This document shows positions 49,822-61,518 of a stretch of 64,000 bases of DNA, one piece after another. The stretch is from positions 62,001 through 126,000 of the forward strand of contig NZ_VSSS01000031.1 of assembly GCF_008123425.1 (NCBI RefSeq), read 5' to 3'. The position numbers and the translations under genes were made by a program. The DNA is from Bradyrhizobium rifense. GTDB lineage: Bacteria; Pseudomonadota; Alphaproteobacteria; Rhizobiales; Xanthobacteraceae. Positions within the stretch are counted from its first letter, which is position 1. Every line of letters starts with the position of its first letter. The notes beneath the pieces were generated by a model, which searched no databases, was not told the origin of the DNA, and saw only the letters and a program-made list of their open reading frames with translations.

Positions 49822-50898
49822 ATGGCTGGCTCAAGAATAACAAAAGACGATTTTGGAACGCTGCCTGACGGACGCAAGGTCGAGCGCATCGTGCTGCGCG
49901 GGGAGGGCAGGTTTGAGGCTCGCATCATCACCCATGGCGCGGTGATCCAGGCACTGATCGCGCCGGACGCGAAGGGCGGTCATGACGACGTCGTGCTCGG
50001 CCATGATGCCTTTGACGGCTATCTCGCCGAACGGAAGTTTTTTGGCGCGACCGTCGGGCGCTACGCCAACCGCATCGCCAACGGGCAGTTCTCGCTCGAT
50101 GGCGAGACTTTCCAGCTTCCCATCAACAATGGCCCGAATGCGCTGCATGGCGGCCTCGACGGCTTTGACCGCAAGCTTTGGGACATTGCCGAGCTCGACG
50201 ACGGCGCCAGCCCTGCGGTCACGCTGACCTACACCAGCCCCCATGGCGAGGAGAATTATCCAGGCCAACTCGATGTGCGCCTGACCTATCGCGTTACCGG
50301 GCCGGCAGAGCTGTCGTTGACCATGGAGGCACGGACCGACCGTCCGACCATCGTCAACCTGACCAACCACAGCTTTTTCAATCTGGAAGGCGCGACCTCG
50401 GGCACGCCGACCCTGAACCACAAGCTGACGGTCAAGGCCGAGCATTTCCTGGCCATCGATCCCACGGCGATTCCGCTGCCGGAGCCGCCGCGCGCCGTGG
50501 CCGGCACGCCGTTCGATTTCCGTGAGGCCTGCGCCGTCGGCGCGCGCATTCGCGAAAGCGATCAGCAATTGCGCAACGGCAAGGGCTACGACCACACCTA
50601 CTGTCTCGCGCGCGACGGCAAGCTCGCGCTCGCGGCCCGGCTGGAGGCGCCGCGCTCGGGTCGCACCATGGAGCTGTTGACCGATCAGCCCGGCTTGCAA
50701 GTCTATTCCGGCAACTATCTCGACGGCACGATCTCGGGCAAGGGCGGCAAGCTGATCCGGCAGTCGGACGCGTTGTGCCTGGAGCCGCACATGTGGCCCA
50801 ATTCACCGAACCGGCCTGATTTCCCGAGCCCGCGCCTCGATCCCGGCGTCGTCTATCGGCATCACACCGTCTATCGCTTTGCCGTGAGAGCGCCATGA
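49822..50898 (+). CDS. galM: aldose 1-epimerase (mutarotase)
   Basis: The product has 358 residues. Family motifs are present: GATVGRYANRIANGQF, NNGPNALHGGLDGFDRKLW (containing the first catalytic-site His), NLTNHSFFNLEG (second His), YDHTYCL and the late GVVYRHHTVYRF. GalM interconverts alpha and beta anomers, supplying the anomer used by the dehydrogenase encoded just upstream. It starts two bases after that gene and overlaps the next by four. Confidence 0.92.
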   Translation: MAGSRITKDDFGTLPDGRKVERIVLRGEGRFEARIITHGAVIQALIAPDAKGGHDDVVLGHDAFDGYLAERKFFGATVGRYANRIANGQFSLDGETFQLPINNGPNALHGGLDGFDRKLWDIAELDDGASPAVTLTYTSPHGEENYPGQLDVRLTYRVTGPAELSLTMEARTDRPTIVNLTNHSFFNLEGATSGTPTLNHKLTVKAEHFLAIDPTAIPLPEPPRAVAGTPFDFREACAVGARIRESDQQLRNGKGYDHTYCLARDGKLALAARLEAPRSGRTMELLTDQPGLQVYSGNYLDGTISGKGGKLIRQSDALCLEPHMWPNSPNRPDFPSPRLDPGVVYRHHTVYRFAVRAP

Positions 50899-51776
50899 TG
50901 GAAGAGGTGCCGACCTCCGTTCTCTCCGCCGAACACTGTCACCTCGGCGAAGGTCCGACCTATGATGTCACCACCGATACGGCGTGGTGGTTTGATATTC
51001 GCGAGGGACGCCTGTTCGAGGCGCATCTTGGTAGCGGCACGATCCGCATCCATGCGCTTGGCCGGATGGCGAGCGCGCTTGGGCGGATCGATGCCGAACA
51101 CCAGCTGGTCGTTGCGGAAGATGGTTGCTACATCCGCAGCGTGGCCGACGGCGCGATGACGCTGTTCTGCCCGCTCGAGGCGGATAATCCCGCGACGCGC
51201 TCCAATGATTGCCGCGTGCATCAATCAGGCACGTTCTGGATCGGCACCATGGGGCGCAAGGCCGAGCGGGGGCTAGGGGCCATCTACGCGCTCCACCGCG
51301 GCAAGATCTCGACACTGTTTCCTGGCATCAGCATTCCCAACTCGATCTGCTTCTCGCCGGATGGCGCGATCGGTTATTTCACTGACACGGCGCGCGCCGT
51401 GCTCTATGCGGTGCCGCTCAACCCCGCCACCGGCCTGCCGCGCGGCGAGCCGGAGGTGCTGTTGCGCCACACCGGGATCGGCGGCCTCGACGGCTCGGTG
51501 TGCGACGCCGACGGGCAAATCTGGAACGCCTGCTGGGGCGCGGGCCGCGTCGATGTCTACTCGCCGCAAGGCGAGCGCCTGCGCTCGCTGCGCGTGCCGG
51601 CCAGGCAGGCGAGCTGCCCCGCGTTCGTCGGCGCCGATTTGTCTCACCTGCTTGTCACCTCGGCCTGGCAGGATATGGATGCCGAGGCGCGCGCCGCCGA
51701 TCCGCAGGCCGGCTGCACCTTTCTGCTACAAGCCTCCGCGCGCGGTCGCGCGGAGCCCGATGTCAAGCTTGCATAG
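50895..51776 (+). CDS. SMP-30/gluconolactonase-family sugar lactonase
   Basis: The product has 293 residues with the six-bladed propeller motifs of the regucalcin family: EHCHLGEGPTYD with the metal glutamate, SNDCRVHQSGTFWIGTMG, NSICFSPDGAIGYFTDT and GLDGSVCDADGQIWNACWG (metal aspartate). It would hydrolyse the galactono- or arabinono-lactone made by the upstream dehydrogenase. The ATG at 50895 overlaps the mutarotase stop by four bases. Confidence 0.92.
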   Translation: MMEEVPTSVLSAEHCHLGEGPTYDVTTDTAWWFDIREGRLFEAHLGSGTIRIHALGRMASALGRIDAEHQLVVAEDGCYIRSVADGAMTLFCPLEADNPATRSNDCRVHQSGTFWIGTMGRKAERGLGAIYALHRGKISTLFPGISIPNSICFSPDGAIGYFTDTARAVLYAVPLNPATGLPRGEPEVLLRHTGIGGLDGSVCDADGQIWNACWGAGRVDVYSPQGERLRSLRVPARQASCPAFVGADLSHLLVTSAWQDMDAEARAADPQAGCTFLLQASARGRAEPDVKLA

Positions 51777-51848
51777 GAGATCCGAAGCCGACCTTTACCT
51801 CTGTTCTCGACGACACTAAGAAAGTCTGACACCCAAAGGGAGTGAAGC

Positions 51849-52922
51849 ATGTTGAAATTGAAGACGACATTTCTCGCATTGGCGCTGGCCGGCGCCGCTA
51901 CGATGGCCGCAGGCGTCACCGCCTCCGCGCAGGAGAAGGCGACCGTGGGCATCGCGATGCCGACGAAATCCTCGGCGCGCTGGATCGACGACGGCAACAA
52001 CATGGTCAAGGTGCTGAAGGAACGCGGCTACAACACTGACCTCCAATATGCCGAGGACGACATTCCGAACCAGCTCTCGCAGATCGAGAATATGGTGACC
52101 AAGGGCGCGAAGGCGCTGGTGATCGCCGCGATCGACGGAACCACGCTATCCGACGTGCTCAAGCAGGCGAAAGCAAAAGGCATCACCGTGATCGCCTATG
52201 ACCGCCTGATCCGCGGCACGCCGAATGTCGACTATTATGCGACCTTCGACAATTTCCAGGTCGGCGTGTTGCAGGCGGAATCGATCGAGAAGGGGCTTGG
52301 CCTCAAGGAAGGCAAGGGTCCGTTCAACATCGAGCTGTTCGGCGGCTCGCCCGACGACAACAACGCCTACTTCTTCTACAACGGCGCGATGAGCGTGCTG
52401 AAGCCCTATATCGACAGCGGCAAGCTCGTGGTCGCCTCCGGTCAGATGGGCATGGACAAGGTCGCGACCTTGCGCTGGGACGGCGCCACCGCCCAGGCCC
52501 GCATGGACAATCTGCTCAGTGCCTACTACGGCAACAAGAAGGTCAACGCGGTGCTGTCGCCCTATGACGGCCTCTCGATCGGCATCATCTCCTCGCTGAA
52601 GGGCGTGGGCTACGGCAGCGCCGATCAGCCGATGCCGATCATTTCGGGCCAGGATGCCGAAGTGCCCTCGATCAAGGCCATGCTGCGCGGCGATCAGTAC
52701 TCGACCATCTTCAAGGACACCCGCGATCTCGCCAAGGTGACCGCCGACATGGTCGACGCCGCGCTGGCCGGCAAGCAGGTGACGGTCAACGACACCAAGA
52801 CCTATGAGAACGGCGTCAAGACCATCCCGTCCTATCTCCTGAAGCCGGTCGTGGTGTACAAGGACAATTGGGAGAAGACCCTGGTCGAGAGCGGCTACTA
52901 CAAGAAGGCGCAGTTCCAGTAA
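51849..52922 (+). CDS. chvE: multiple-sugar-binding periplasmic protein (ChvE-like)
   Basis: The product has 357 residues from ATG 51849 behind GGGAG. The signal peptide ends TASA-QEK. The mature N-terminus VGIAMPTKSSARWIDDGNNMV, then IAYDRLIRGTPNVDYYATFDN, matches Agrobacterium ChvE, which binds galactose, glucose, arabinose, xylose and related sugars and also signals to VirA. Here it probably serves uptake through GguAB. Its gene is followed by a strong stem-loop. Confidence 0.93.
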   Translation: MLKLKTTFLALALAGAATMAAGVTASAQEKATVGIAMPTKSSARWIDDGNNMVKVLKERGYNTDLQYAEDDIPNQLSQIENMVTKGAKALVIAAIDGTTLSDVLKQAKAKGITVIAYDRLIRGTPNVDYYATFDNFQVGVLQAESIEKGLGLKEGKGPFNIELFGGSPDDNNAYFFYNGAMSVLKPYIDSGKLVVASGQMGMDKVATLRWDGATAQARMDNLLSAYYGNKKVNAVLSPYDGLSIGIISSLKGVGYGSADQPMPIISGQDAEVPSIKAMLRGDQYSTIFKDTRDLAKVTADMVDAALAGKQVTVNDTKTYENGVKTIPSYLLKPVVVYKDNWEKTLVESGYYKKAQFQ

Positions 52923-52938
52923 GACTCTCTCTCCTTTC

Positions 52939-52964
52939 CCTCTCCCCGCTTGCGGGGAGAGGGA
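52939..52964 (+). repeat. 12-bp perfect stem-loop after chvE (REP-like)
   Basis: CCCTCTCCCCGC and GCGGGGAGAGGG are separated by TT. It begins 16 bases after the chvE stop. It shares its core with the elements at 11937, 18379 and 58936 and stands where mRNA-stabilising hairpins usually lie. Confidence 0.7.
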
Positions 52965-52990
52965 ACTAGCCGCGATCGAGGATGAAAATT

Positions 52991-54564
<1,574 letters not shown>

Positions 54565-54568
<4 letters not shown>

Positions 54569-55755
54569 CCGACAAGACGGTTTCGCTGCCCGAGGAGCGC
54601 CGGCACGGCAGCTTCATCAAGAACAACCTGCGCAACTACGGCATGTTGATGTCGCTGCTCGCGATCATGCTGTTTTTCCAGGTCATGACCGGCGGCACGC
54701 TGCTGCAGCCGCTCAACCTGACAAATCTGGTGCTGCAGAACAGCTACATCGTCATCATGGCGCTGGGCATGCTGCTGGTGATCGTCACCGGCCATATCGA
54801 CCTGTCGGTCGGCTCGGTCGCGGGTTTCGTCGGTGCGGTCGCGGCTCTTCTCATGGTGACCTACAAGGTCGACTACACGCTCGCCTTTATCATCTGTCTC
54901 GCGGTCGGCGCGGCCATCGGCGCCGCGCAGGGCTATTGGGTCGCCTATTTCAAGATCCCGTCCTTCATCGTGACCCTGGCCGGCATGCTGGTGTTCAAGG
55001 GGCTTGCGCTCGCCGTGTTGCAGGGCCAGTCGCTCGGCCCGTTCCCGTCGACCTTCCAGAAGCTGTCGTCGGGCTTCATTCCGGAGCTGCTGCCCGAGGC
55101 CGGCACGCTGCATCCAACCTCCATGCTGATCGGCGCGGTGCTGGCGCTGGGACTGGTCTATGCCAGCGCCAAGAGCCGCACGCGGGAAGTTTCGCACGGT
55201 ATCGAGGTCGAGCCCTACGCGTTCTTCCTCGGCAAGAGCATCGTGCTCGCCTGTGCGGTGCTGTACTTCACCTATCTGATCGCGACCTATCGCGGCCTGC
55301 CCAACGTGCTGGTCATCATGAGCGCGCTGATCGCGCTCTATGGCTTCGTCACCCGCCGCACCGTGATCGGCCGGCAGATCTATGCCGTTGGCGGCAATGC
55401 CAAGGCGGCAGGCCTGTCGGGCATCAAGACCGAGCGGCTGACCTTCTTCACCTTCGTCAACATGGGCGCGCTGGCCGCGCTCGCCGGCCTGGTTTTTGCG
55501 GCGCGCCTCAACACTGCGACCCCGAAAGCGGGCCTCGGCTTCGAGCTCGATGTCATCGCCGCCTGCTTCATCGGCGGAGCCTCGGCCTATGGCGGCGTCG
55601 GACGCGTCGGCGGCGCCGTGGTCGGCGCCATGATCATGGGCGTGATGAACAACGGCATGTCCATCCTCGGCATCGGCATCGACTATCAGCAGGTCATCAA
55701 GGGCCTGGTGCTGCTGGGTGCGGTGTGCATCGACGTGTACAACCAGCGACGGTAG
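54565..55755 (+). CDS. gguB: multiple-sugar ABC transporter permease (GguB-like)
   Basis: The product has 396 residues with ten to twelve hydrophobic segments. It carries the CUT2 signature LGMLLVIVTGHIDLSVGSVAGF and the late CFIGGASAYGGVGRVGGAVVG motif. It is longer than typical CUT2 permeases because of a loop about residues 155-215, as in GguB/XylH. It acts as a homodimer with ChvE and GguA. Confidence 0.92.
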
Positions 55756-55770
55756 CCACATCGGCAGTGC

Positions 55771-55866
55771 CGTAGGGTGGGCAAAGGCGCTCTTGCGCCG
55801 TGCCCACCGTCTTTCCGCGATATCGGGCAGAAATGGTGGGCACGCTTCGCTTTGCCCATTCTACCG
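55771..55866. repeat. dispersed inverted repeat (GTAGGGTGGGCAAAG family), copy 2
   Basis: It starts CGTAGGGTGGGCAAAGGCGC and ends with the complementary CTTTGCCCATTCTACC, here with two mismatches. Compared with the copy at 33131, the first 20 bases are the same and the middle differs. Confidence 0.8.
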
Positions 55867-55985
55867 GCAATCTGCGTCCCGGACATCTCCCGGGCCGAGC
55901 CCGCGTGCATCGTTGATTTAGATCAACCGATAGCCAACTCCGTCCTAGTTTCATGCGTCTGACGTAGCGTACACGGGGAACTTGC

Positions 55986-57251
55986 GTGACGAGTACACCG
56001 CTATCGCTGTCGGCGTCGGAGGTGATGCTGGTCTCGACGACGCCCGCGTTGCAACTGATCTACGATACCGCACCGATCGGGCTTGCCTGCCTGTCGCGCG
56101 ACTGCCGCTATCTCCTGATCAACCAGCGCCTGACCGAGATCTGCGGCATATCGGTTGAAGGCCATCTCGGGCATTCCGTCAGGGACTGTGTGCCTGCTCT
56201 GGCCGATTCCGTTGAACAGATCGTGCGGTCGATCGTCAAAACCGGGGAACCCGTCATCGGCATCGAGGTCGCGGGACAGCGCGCGGATCAGGTCGAGGAG
56301 CGCTCCTGGGTCACCTATTGGCATCCGCTGCGAACGCAGGGAGGCGAGATCATTGCGGTCAATGTCGCTGCGGAGGAGATCACCGAACGCAAGCGCGCCG
56401 AGCGGGAAATCCGCAGCGCCAGGGATGCCGCCGAGACGGCGCTTCGCCATTTGCGCGATATCCAGGCCTCACTGATCGAGGCGGAGAAGCTCGCCGCACT
56501 CGGGCGAATGGTCGCCGGCGTTGCTCATGAGATCAACACGCCGCTTGGTAGCAGCCTGACGGTTGCCTCGACACTTCAGCGGAGGGCCGAGTTGTTTGCG
56601 GCGGAAGTCGCGCGGGGCGATCTCAAGCGTTCGACCTTGATCAGGTTCCTGAAGCTGGTCAGCGAGGCTTCGGCACAACTGGTCACAAATCTCGACCGAG
56701 CGGCCGAGCGTGTTCAATCCTTCAAGCAGGTGGCGGCCGATCAGACCGAGTCCTATCGGCGAAATTTTGACGCGGGCGAACTGACAGGTCAGGTTCTCTC
56801 CCAATTCGAGCGGCAATTGCGGCAGCGTGACATCGCGCTCAGCCTCCGCTGCGAGCCGGGTCTTGCGATGGACAGCTACCCCGGGCCATTCGGGCAGGTC
56901 CTGACCAATCTCGCCGTCAACGCGATGACACACGCGTTCCCAGGCGACGGACGAGGGACCATTCGAGGGACTATCAATGTCTCGCTCGCCGCGGCCGGCA
57001 ACGGGCATGTTGCGCTTTCGTTTGCCGACGACGGCTGCGGCATGCCGCCAGATGTGGAGCGGCGGGCCTTTGATCCTTTCTTTACGACGCGCCGCCACGA
57101 TGGTGCGAGCGGTCTCGGTCTGCACATCGTTCACAGCATCGTGGTGGATCGATTGGGCGGACAGCTCCAGCTCGAAAGCAAGCCGGGCGCGGGCACGGTC
57201 CTTCGGCTTGTTCTGCCCAGGATTGCCCCGGATCGACGCGGCGAGGCCTGA
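55986..57251 (+). CDS. soluble PAS-domain sensor histidine kinase
   Basis: The product has 421 residues from GTG 55986. Residues about 22-135 are a PAS domain (IYDTAPIGLACLSRDCRYLLINQRLTEI). A helix follows, then the dimerisation helix with the phosphorylated His181 in GVAHEINTPLG. The ATPase domain has the N box (LTNLAVNAMTHAF), the D box (FADDGCGMPPD), the F box and the G2 box (GLGLHIVHSI). No membrane segment is seen, so it senses a cytoplasmic signal. No response regulator lies beside it. Confidence 0.9.
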   Translation: MTSTPLSLSASEVMLVSTTPALQLIYDTAPIGLACLSRDCRYLLINQRLTEICGISVEGHLGHSVRDCVPALADSVEQIVRSIVKTGEPVIGIEVAGQRADQVEERSWVTYWHPLRTQGGEIIAVNVAAEEITERKRAEREIRSARDAAETALRHLRDIQASLIEAEKLAALGRMVAGVAHEINTPLGSSLTVASTLQRRAELFAAEVARGDLKRSTLIRFLKLVSEASAQLVTNLDRAAERVQSFKQVAADQTESYRRNFDAGELTGQVLSQFERQLRQRDIALSLRCEPGLAMDSYPGPFGQVLTNLAVNAMTHAFPGDGRGTIRGTINVSLAAAGNGHVALSFADDGCGMPPDVERRAFDPFFTTRRHDGASGLGLHIVHSIVVDRLGGQLQLESKPGAGTVLRLVLPRIAPDRRGEA

Positions 57252-57290
57252 GCTATTGCTCATCAATTGGGTATATGATCGAATGGCCGG

Positions 57291-57953
57291 ATGGACCGGA
57301 GCCGGCCAAAACCCGATCTCGTCATCTTCGATTGCGACGGCGTGCTCGTCGACAGCGAACTGTTGAGCTGCCGCTGCCTGTCCGAGGTTCTGGCGGAGTG
57401 CGGCCTTCAGCTGACTGTGGAGCAGGCGCTTGAACTCTTCCTCGGGCGTAGCACCAAGGCGATCGAGCAGCACTATCGCGATCTCGGGCAGACCCTGCCT
57501 GACGACTTCTTTCCGCACCTGAAGGCGCGCGTGCTCGAGACCTTTGCGGGGGCGCTCCAGCCGATCCCCGGCGTCGGCGCGGTGCTGTCCGAATTGGAGA
57601 CGCCGCGCTGTGTGGCATCGTCGAGCGACCTCGACCGCGTCTCGTTGTCGCTTGATGTCACCGGCCTCGCGCCGCATTTCGGCGACCGGCTCTACACCGC
57701 GCAGATGGTCAGGCACGGCAAGCCGGCGCCGGATCTCTTTCTTCACGCTGCCGGGAAAATGCAGGCCAGCCCTTCGCGCACGCTGGTGATTGAGGACAGT
57801 GTTAGCGGCGTGCAGGCTGCCAAGGCGGCCGGCATGATGGTCTGGGGATTTGTCGGCGGGGCCCATTATCGCAACCGCGACGGCCGCGCTATATTGTCCG
57901 CCGCCGGGGCCGATCGGGTCTTCGCGCGCATGAGCGAATTCTGGGAGGCGTGA
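57291..57953 (+). CDS. HAD-family sugar phosphatase, beta-phosphoglucomutase-like (SmoX-like)
   Basis: The product has 220 residues. Motif I is FDCDGVLVDSE with the nucleophile Asp14 and general acid Asp16. Motif II is the CVASSSD segment, motif III contains the KPAPDLF lysine, and motif IV is IEDSVSGV. The cap is helical (C1). It would dephosphorylate a sugar or polyol phosphate. It starts 38 bases after the kinase gene and is followed after 6 bases by the SorC regulator, so it is at the head of the polyol operon, as HAD genes are in related smo operons. Confidence 0.88.
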   Translation: MDRSRPKPDLVIFDCDGVLVDSELLSCRCLSEVLAECGLQLTVEQALELFLGRSTKAIEQHYRDLGQTLPDDFFPHLKARVLETFAGALQPIPGVGAVLSELETPRCVASSSDLDRVSLSLDVTGLAPHFGDRLYTAQMVRHGKPAPDLFLHAAGKMQASPSRTLVIEDSVSGVQAAKAAGMMVWGFVGGAHYRNRDGRAILSAAGADRVFARMSEFWEA

Positions 57954-57959
57954 GGCCGC

Positions 57960-58910
57960 ATGGCCGTCGAGAACGAAAAATCCAGGCTCGACGACGCCGC
58001 GCGTGCCGGCTGGCTCTATTTCATTGCCGGCCACACCCAGGACGAGATCGCAAAGATGCTCCAGGTGTCGCGCGCCTCGGCGCAGCGGCTGGTGTCGTTG
58101 TGCCTCGCCGAGCGGCTGATCACGTTCCGGCTCGAACATCCGATCGCGGCCTGCATGGAATTGGCCGCGCAACTGAAGCAGCGGTTTGACCTCAGCCATT
58201 GCGAGGTGGTGCCAGCCGATCCTGCGGCGCCGCAGGCCACCGCCGGCATTGCCGAGCGCTGCGCCAATCTGCTGGACGCGACGTTGCGTTCGGAGACGCC
58301 TGTCATCGTCGCGCTCGGCACGGGGCGGGCGGTGCGCGCGGCGGTCGAGCGCGTCACGCCGATCGACCGGCCCAACCACCAGATCGTCTCGCTGGTCGGC
58401 AACATCTCCGCCGACGGTTCGGCGAGCTTCTACGACACCGTCGGCCGGCTCGCTGACCGCACCGGCGCGCGGCATTACCCGATGCCGCTGCCGTTCCTGA
58501 TGTCGTCGGAGGACGAGCGCAACAAGATGGTCCGCATCGAGCCGATCGCGAAGGTCAAGGCGGTCGCCGCCAAGGCGGATCTGCGCCTCGTTGGCATCGG
58601 CCAGATGGACCAGAAGGCCCAGGTCCATGTCGATGGCTTCGTCACGCGTGACGAATTGTTCGAGATGATGCGGCAGGGCGCGATCGGCGAGATCACCGGC
58701 TGGGCCTATGATTCCAAGGGCCGCCTGCTCAAGGCCGGCACCAACAAGCGCCTCACCAGCATTCCGCCGGAGGTCCCGGCCAAGACCACGACCATCGGCG
58801 CCGCGGTCGGTGCGGCCAAGGTGCCGGCGATCGCGGCGGCGCTGAACGGGGGTCTGATCAACGGCCTGATCACGGACGAGGCTACCGCGAGAGCGATCCT
58901 GGAGCGGTAA
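57960..58910 (+). CDS. SorC-family sugar-binding transcriptional regulator
   Basis: The product has 316 residues. An N-terminal helix-turn-helix at about 25-50 (GHTQDEIAKMLQVSRASAQRLV) precedes the large SorC sugar-phosphate domain (VALGTGRAVRAAVERV, LVGNISADGSASFYD, GTNKRLTSIPPEV, GLITDEATARAILE). Regulators of this kind control polyol operons and respond to the sugar or sugar phosphate. The inverted repeat at 59190 is its most likely target. Confidence 0.9.
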   Translation: MAVENEKSRLDDAARAGWLYFIAGHTQDEIAKMLQVSRASAQRLVSLCLAERLITFRLEHPIAACMELAAQLKQRFDLSHCEVVPADPAAPQATAGIAERCANLLDATLRSETPVIVALGTGRAVRAAVERVTPIDRPNHQIVSLVGNISADGSASFYDTVGRLADRTGARHYPMPLPFLMSSEDERNKMVRIEPIAKVKAVAAKADLRLVGIGQMDQKAQVHVDGFVTRDELFEMMRQGAIGEITGWAYDSKGRLLKAGTNKRLTSIPPEVPAKTTTIGAAVGAAKVPAIAAALNGGLINGLITDEATARAILER

Positions 58911-58935
58911 GGCGTTCGCTACAGCGGCGCCGGAA

Positions 58936-59068
58936 GTGCGCTCCCTCTCCCGCTTGCGGGAGAGGGTTGGGAGAGGTGTCTCCGCAGTGGGACCTCCCGA
59001 GAGGCGAAAGCCCTCACCCGTATCGCATCTGCGATGCGATACGACCTCTCCCGCAAGCGGGAGAGGTG
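58936..59068. repeat. REP/BIME-like composite palindromic element, second copy
   Basis: It begins GTGCGCTCCCTCTCCCGC and ends CCCGCAAGCGGGAGAGGTG, like the element at 18379. The inner segment includes the hairpin TATCGCATC/GATGCGATA. It occupies most of the 332-base interval between the regulator gene and the binding-protein gene. Confidence 0.8.
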
Positions 59069-59189
59069 GAGCAAGCCGCGAGCGCTCAACCTGAACGACT
59101 CCCACCCACCCATCCATCCCGCACCGCAGCACTCATAAGTTGCGGGAACGGCTGCGCGCCTGCTTGACAAGCGTCGCACCTCGTCCGAA

Positions 59190-59214
59190 CATACGCCCAA
59201 CGCGTGGGCATATG
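59190..59214. promoter_or_regulatory. 25-bp inverted repeat, candidate operator for the polyol genes
   Basis: CATACGCCCA and TGGGCATATG match in 9 of 10 positions around ACGCG, 29 bases before the binding-protein start. A TTGACA at 59164 lies upstream of it. The SorC-type regulator encoded directly upstream is a natural candidate to bind here. Confidence 0.5.
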
Positions 59215-59242
59215 CTCAAAAGCGCGGGCTAGGGAGGTCACC

Positions 59243-60553
<1,311 letters not shown>

Positions 60554-60580
60554 ACCCGAGCTCTCCCTGAGCTCAAACTT

Positions 60581-60613
60581 GCGGCCATCCTCCAACCCCG
60601 GATGGATGGCCGC
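60581..60613 (+). terminator. stem-loop between binding-protein and permease genes
   Basis: GCGGCCATCC (60581-60590) and GGATGGCCGC (60604-60613) pair perfectly, and a T/C-rich stretch (CTTCTTCCTCC) follows. It is probably a partial terminator or mRNA-stabilising element. Confidence 0.55.
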
Positions 60614-60641
60614 CTTCTTCCTCCGAGCGGAGACGCCAAAG

Positions 60642-61514
60642 ATGGCAACCCGGCAAACGCAACTCCTTGCGCGGTCGCTCCTGGCCCCGGCCGTCGGGCT
60701 GCTCTTCATCTGGATGATCGTCCCGCTGGCGCTGACGCTCTATTTCTCGACGCTGCATTACAGTCTGCTCGATCCCGGCTCGGAATCGTTCGTCGGGCTG
60801 GAAAACTTTCGCTACTTCCTCACCGATCCCGCCTTCCTCGCCTCGCTCCAGAACACCCTGGTGCTGGTCGGCTCAGTGCTGGCGCTGACCATCCTGCTCG
60901 GCATTCCCCTGGCGCTGCTGATGGATCAGCCGGTGATCGGTCGCAATATCGTGCGGCTGATGGTGATCGCGCCGTTCTTCGTGATGCCGACGGTGAGCGC
61001 GCTGGTCTGGAAGAATTTGCTGATGCACCCGGTGTCCGGCCTGTTCGCGTGGCTCGCAAAACTGGTCGGGCTGACGCCGATCGACTGGTTTACGGACGCG
61101 CCGTTGTTCGCTGTGATCCTGATCGTCGCCTGGCAATGGCTGCCGTTCGCGACGCTGATCTTGCTCACCGCGCTGCAATCGCTCGACGAGGAGCAGAAGG
61201 AGGCGGCCGAGATGGATGGCGCCACCGCCGTCTCGACCTTCATCTACATCACGCTGCCGCATCTGGCGCGCCCGATCACGGTGGTGATCCTGATCGAGAC
61301 CATTTTCCTGCTGACCGTGTTCGCCGAAATCTTCGTCACCACCGGTGGCGGGCCGGGCCTGCAAACCACCAACATCGCCTTCCTGATCTATTCGCAGGCA
61401 CTGATCCAGTTCGACGTCGGCAGCGCCTCGGCGGGCGGCCTCGTGGCTGTGGTCATCGCCAATGTCGTCGCCTTCTTCCTCGTCCGCATCGTCGGCCGTA
61501 ACCTGGAAGCCTAA
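60642..61514 (+). CDS. smoF: polyol ABC transporter permease 1 (SmoF/MalF-type)
   Basis: The product has 290 residues from ATG 60642 (GGAGA 9 bases upstream). It has six hydrophobic segments. The EAA loop (EEQKEAAEMDGATAVSTFIYITLPHLARP) that docks onto the ATPase is present. It belongs to the MalF/UgpA group. It pairs with the permease encoded next. Confidence 0.92.
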   Translation: MATRQTQLLARSLLAPAVGLLFIWMIVPLALTLYFSTLHYSLLDPGSESFVGLENFRYFLTDPAFLASLQNTLVLVGSVLALTILLGIPLALLMDQPVIGRNIVRLMVIAPFFVMPTVSALVWKNLLMHPVSGLFAWLAKLVGLTPIDWFTDAPLFAVILIVAWQWLPFATLILLTALQSLDEEQKEAAEMDGATAVSTFIYITLPHLARPITVVILIETIFLLTVFAEIFVTTGGGPGLQTTNIAFLIYSQALIQFDVGSASAGGLVAVVIANVVAFFLVRIVGRNLEA

Positions 61515-61518
61515 AATC

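Noticed and set aside
56469..59132. An 887-residue minus-strand ORF
   Set aside because: It lies opposite the kinase, HAD and SorC genes, all with clear motifs. Its Arg/Asp/Gly-rich sequence is the usual mirror frame of GC-rich coding DNA.
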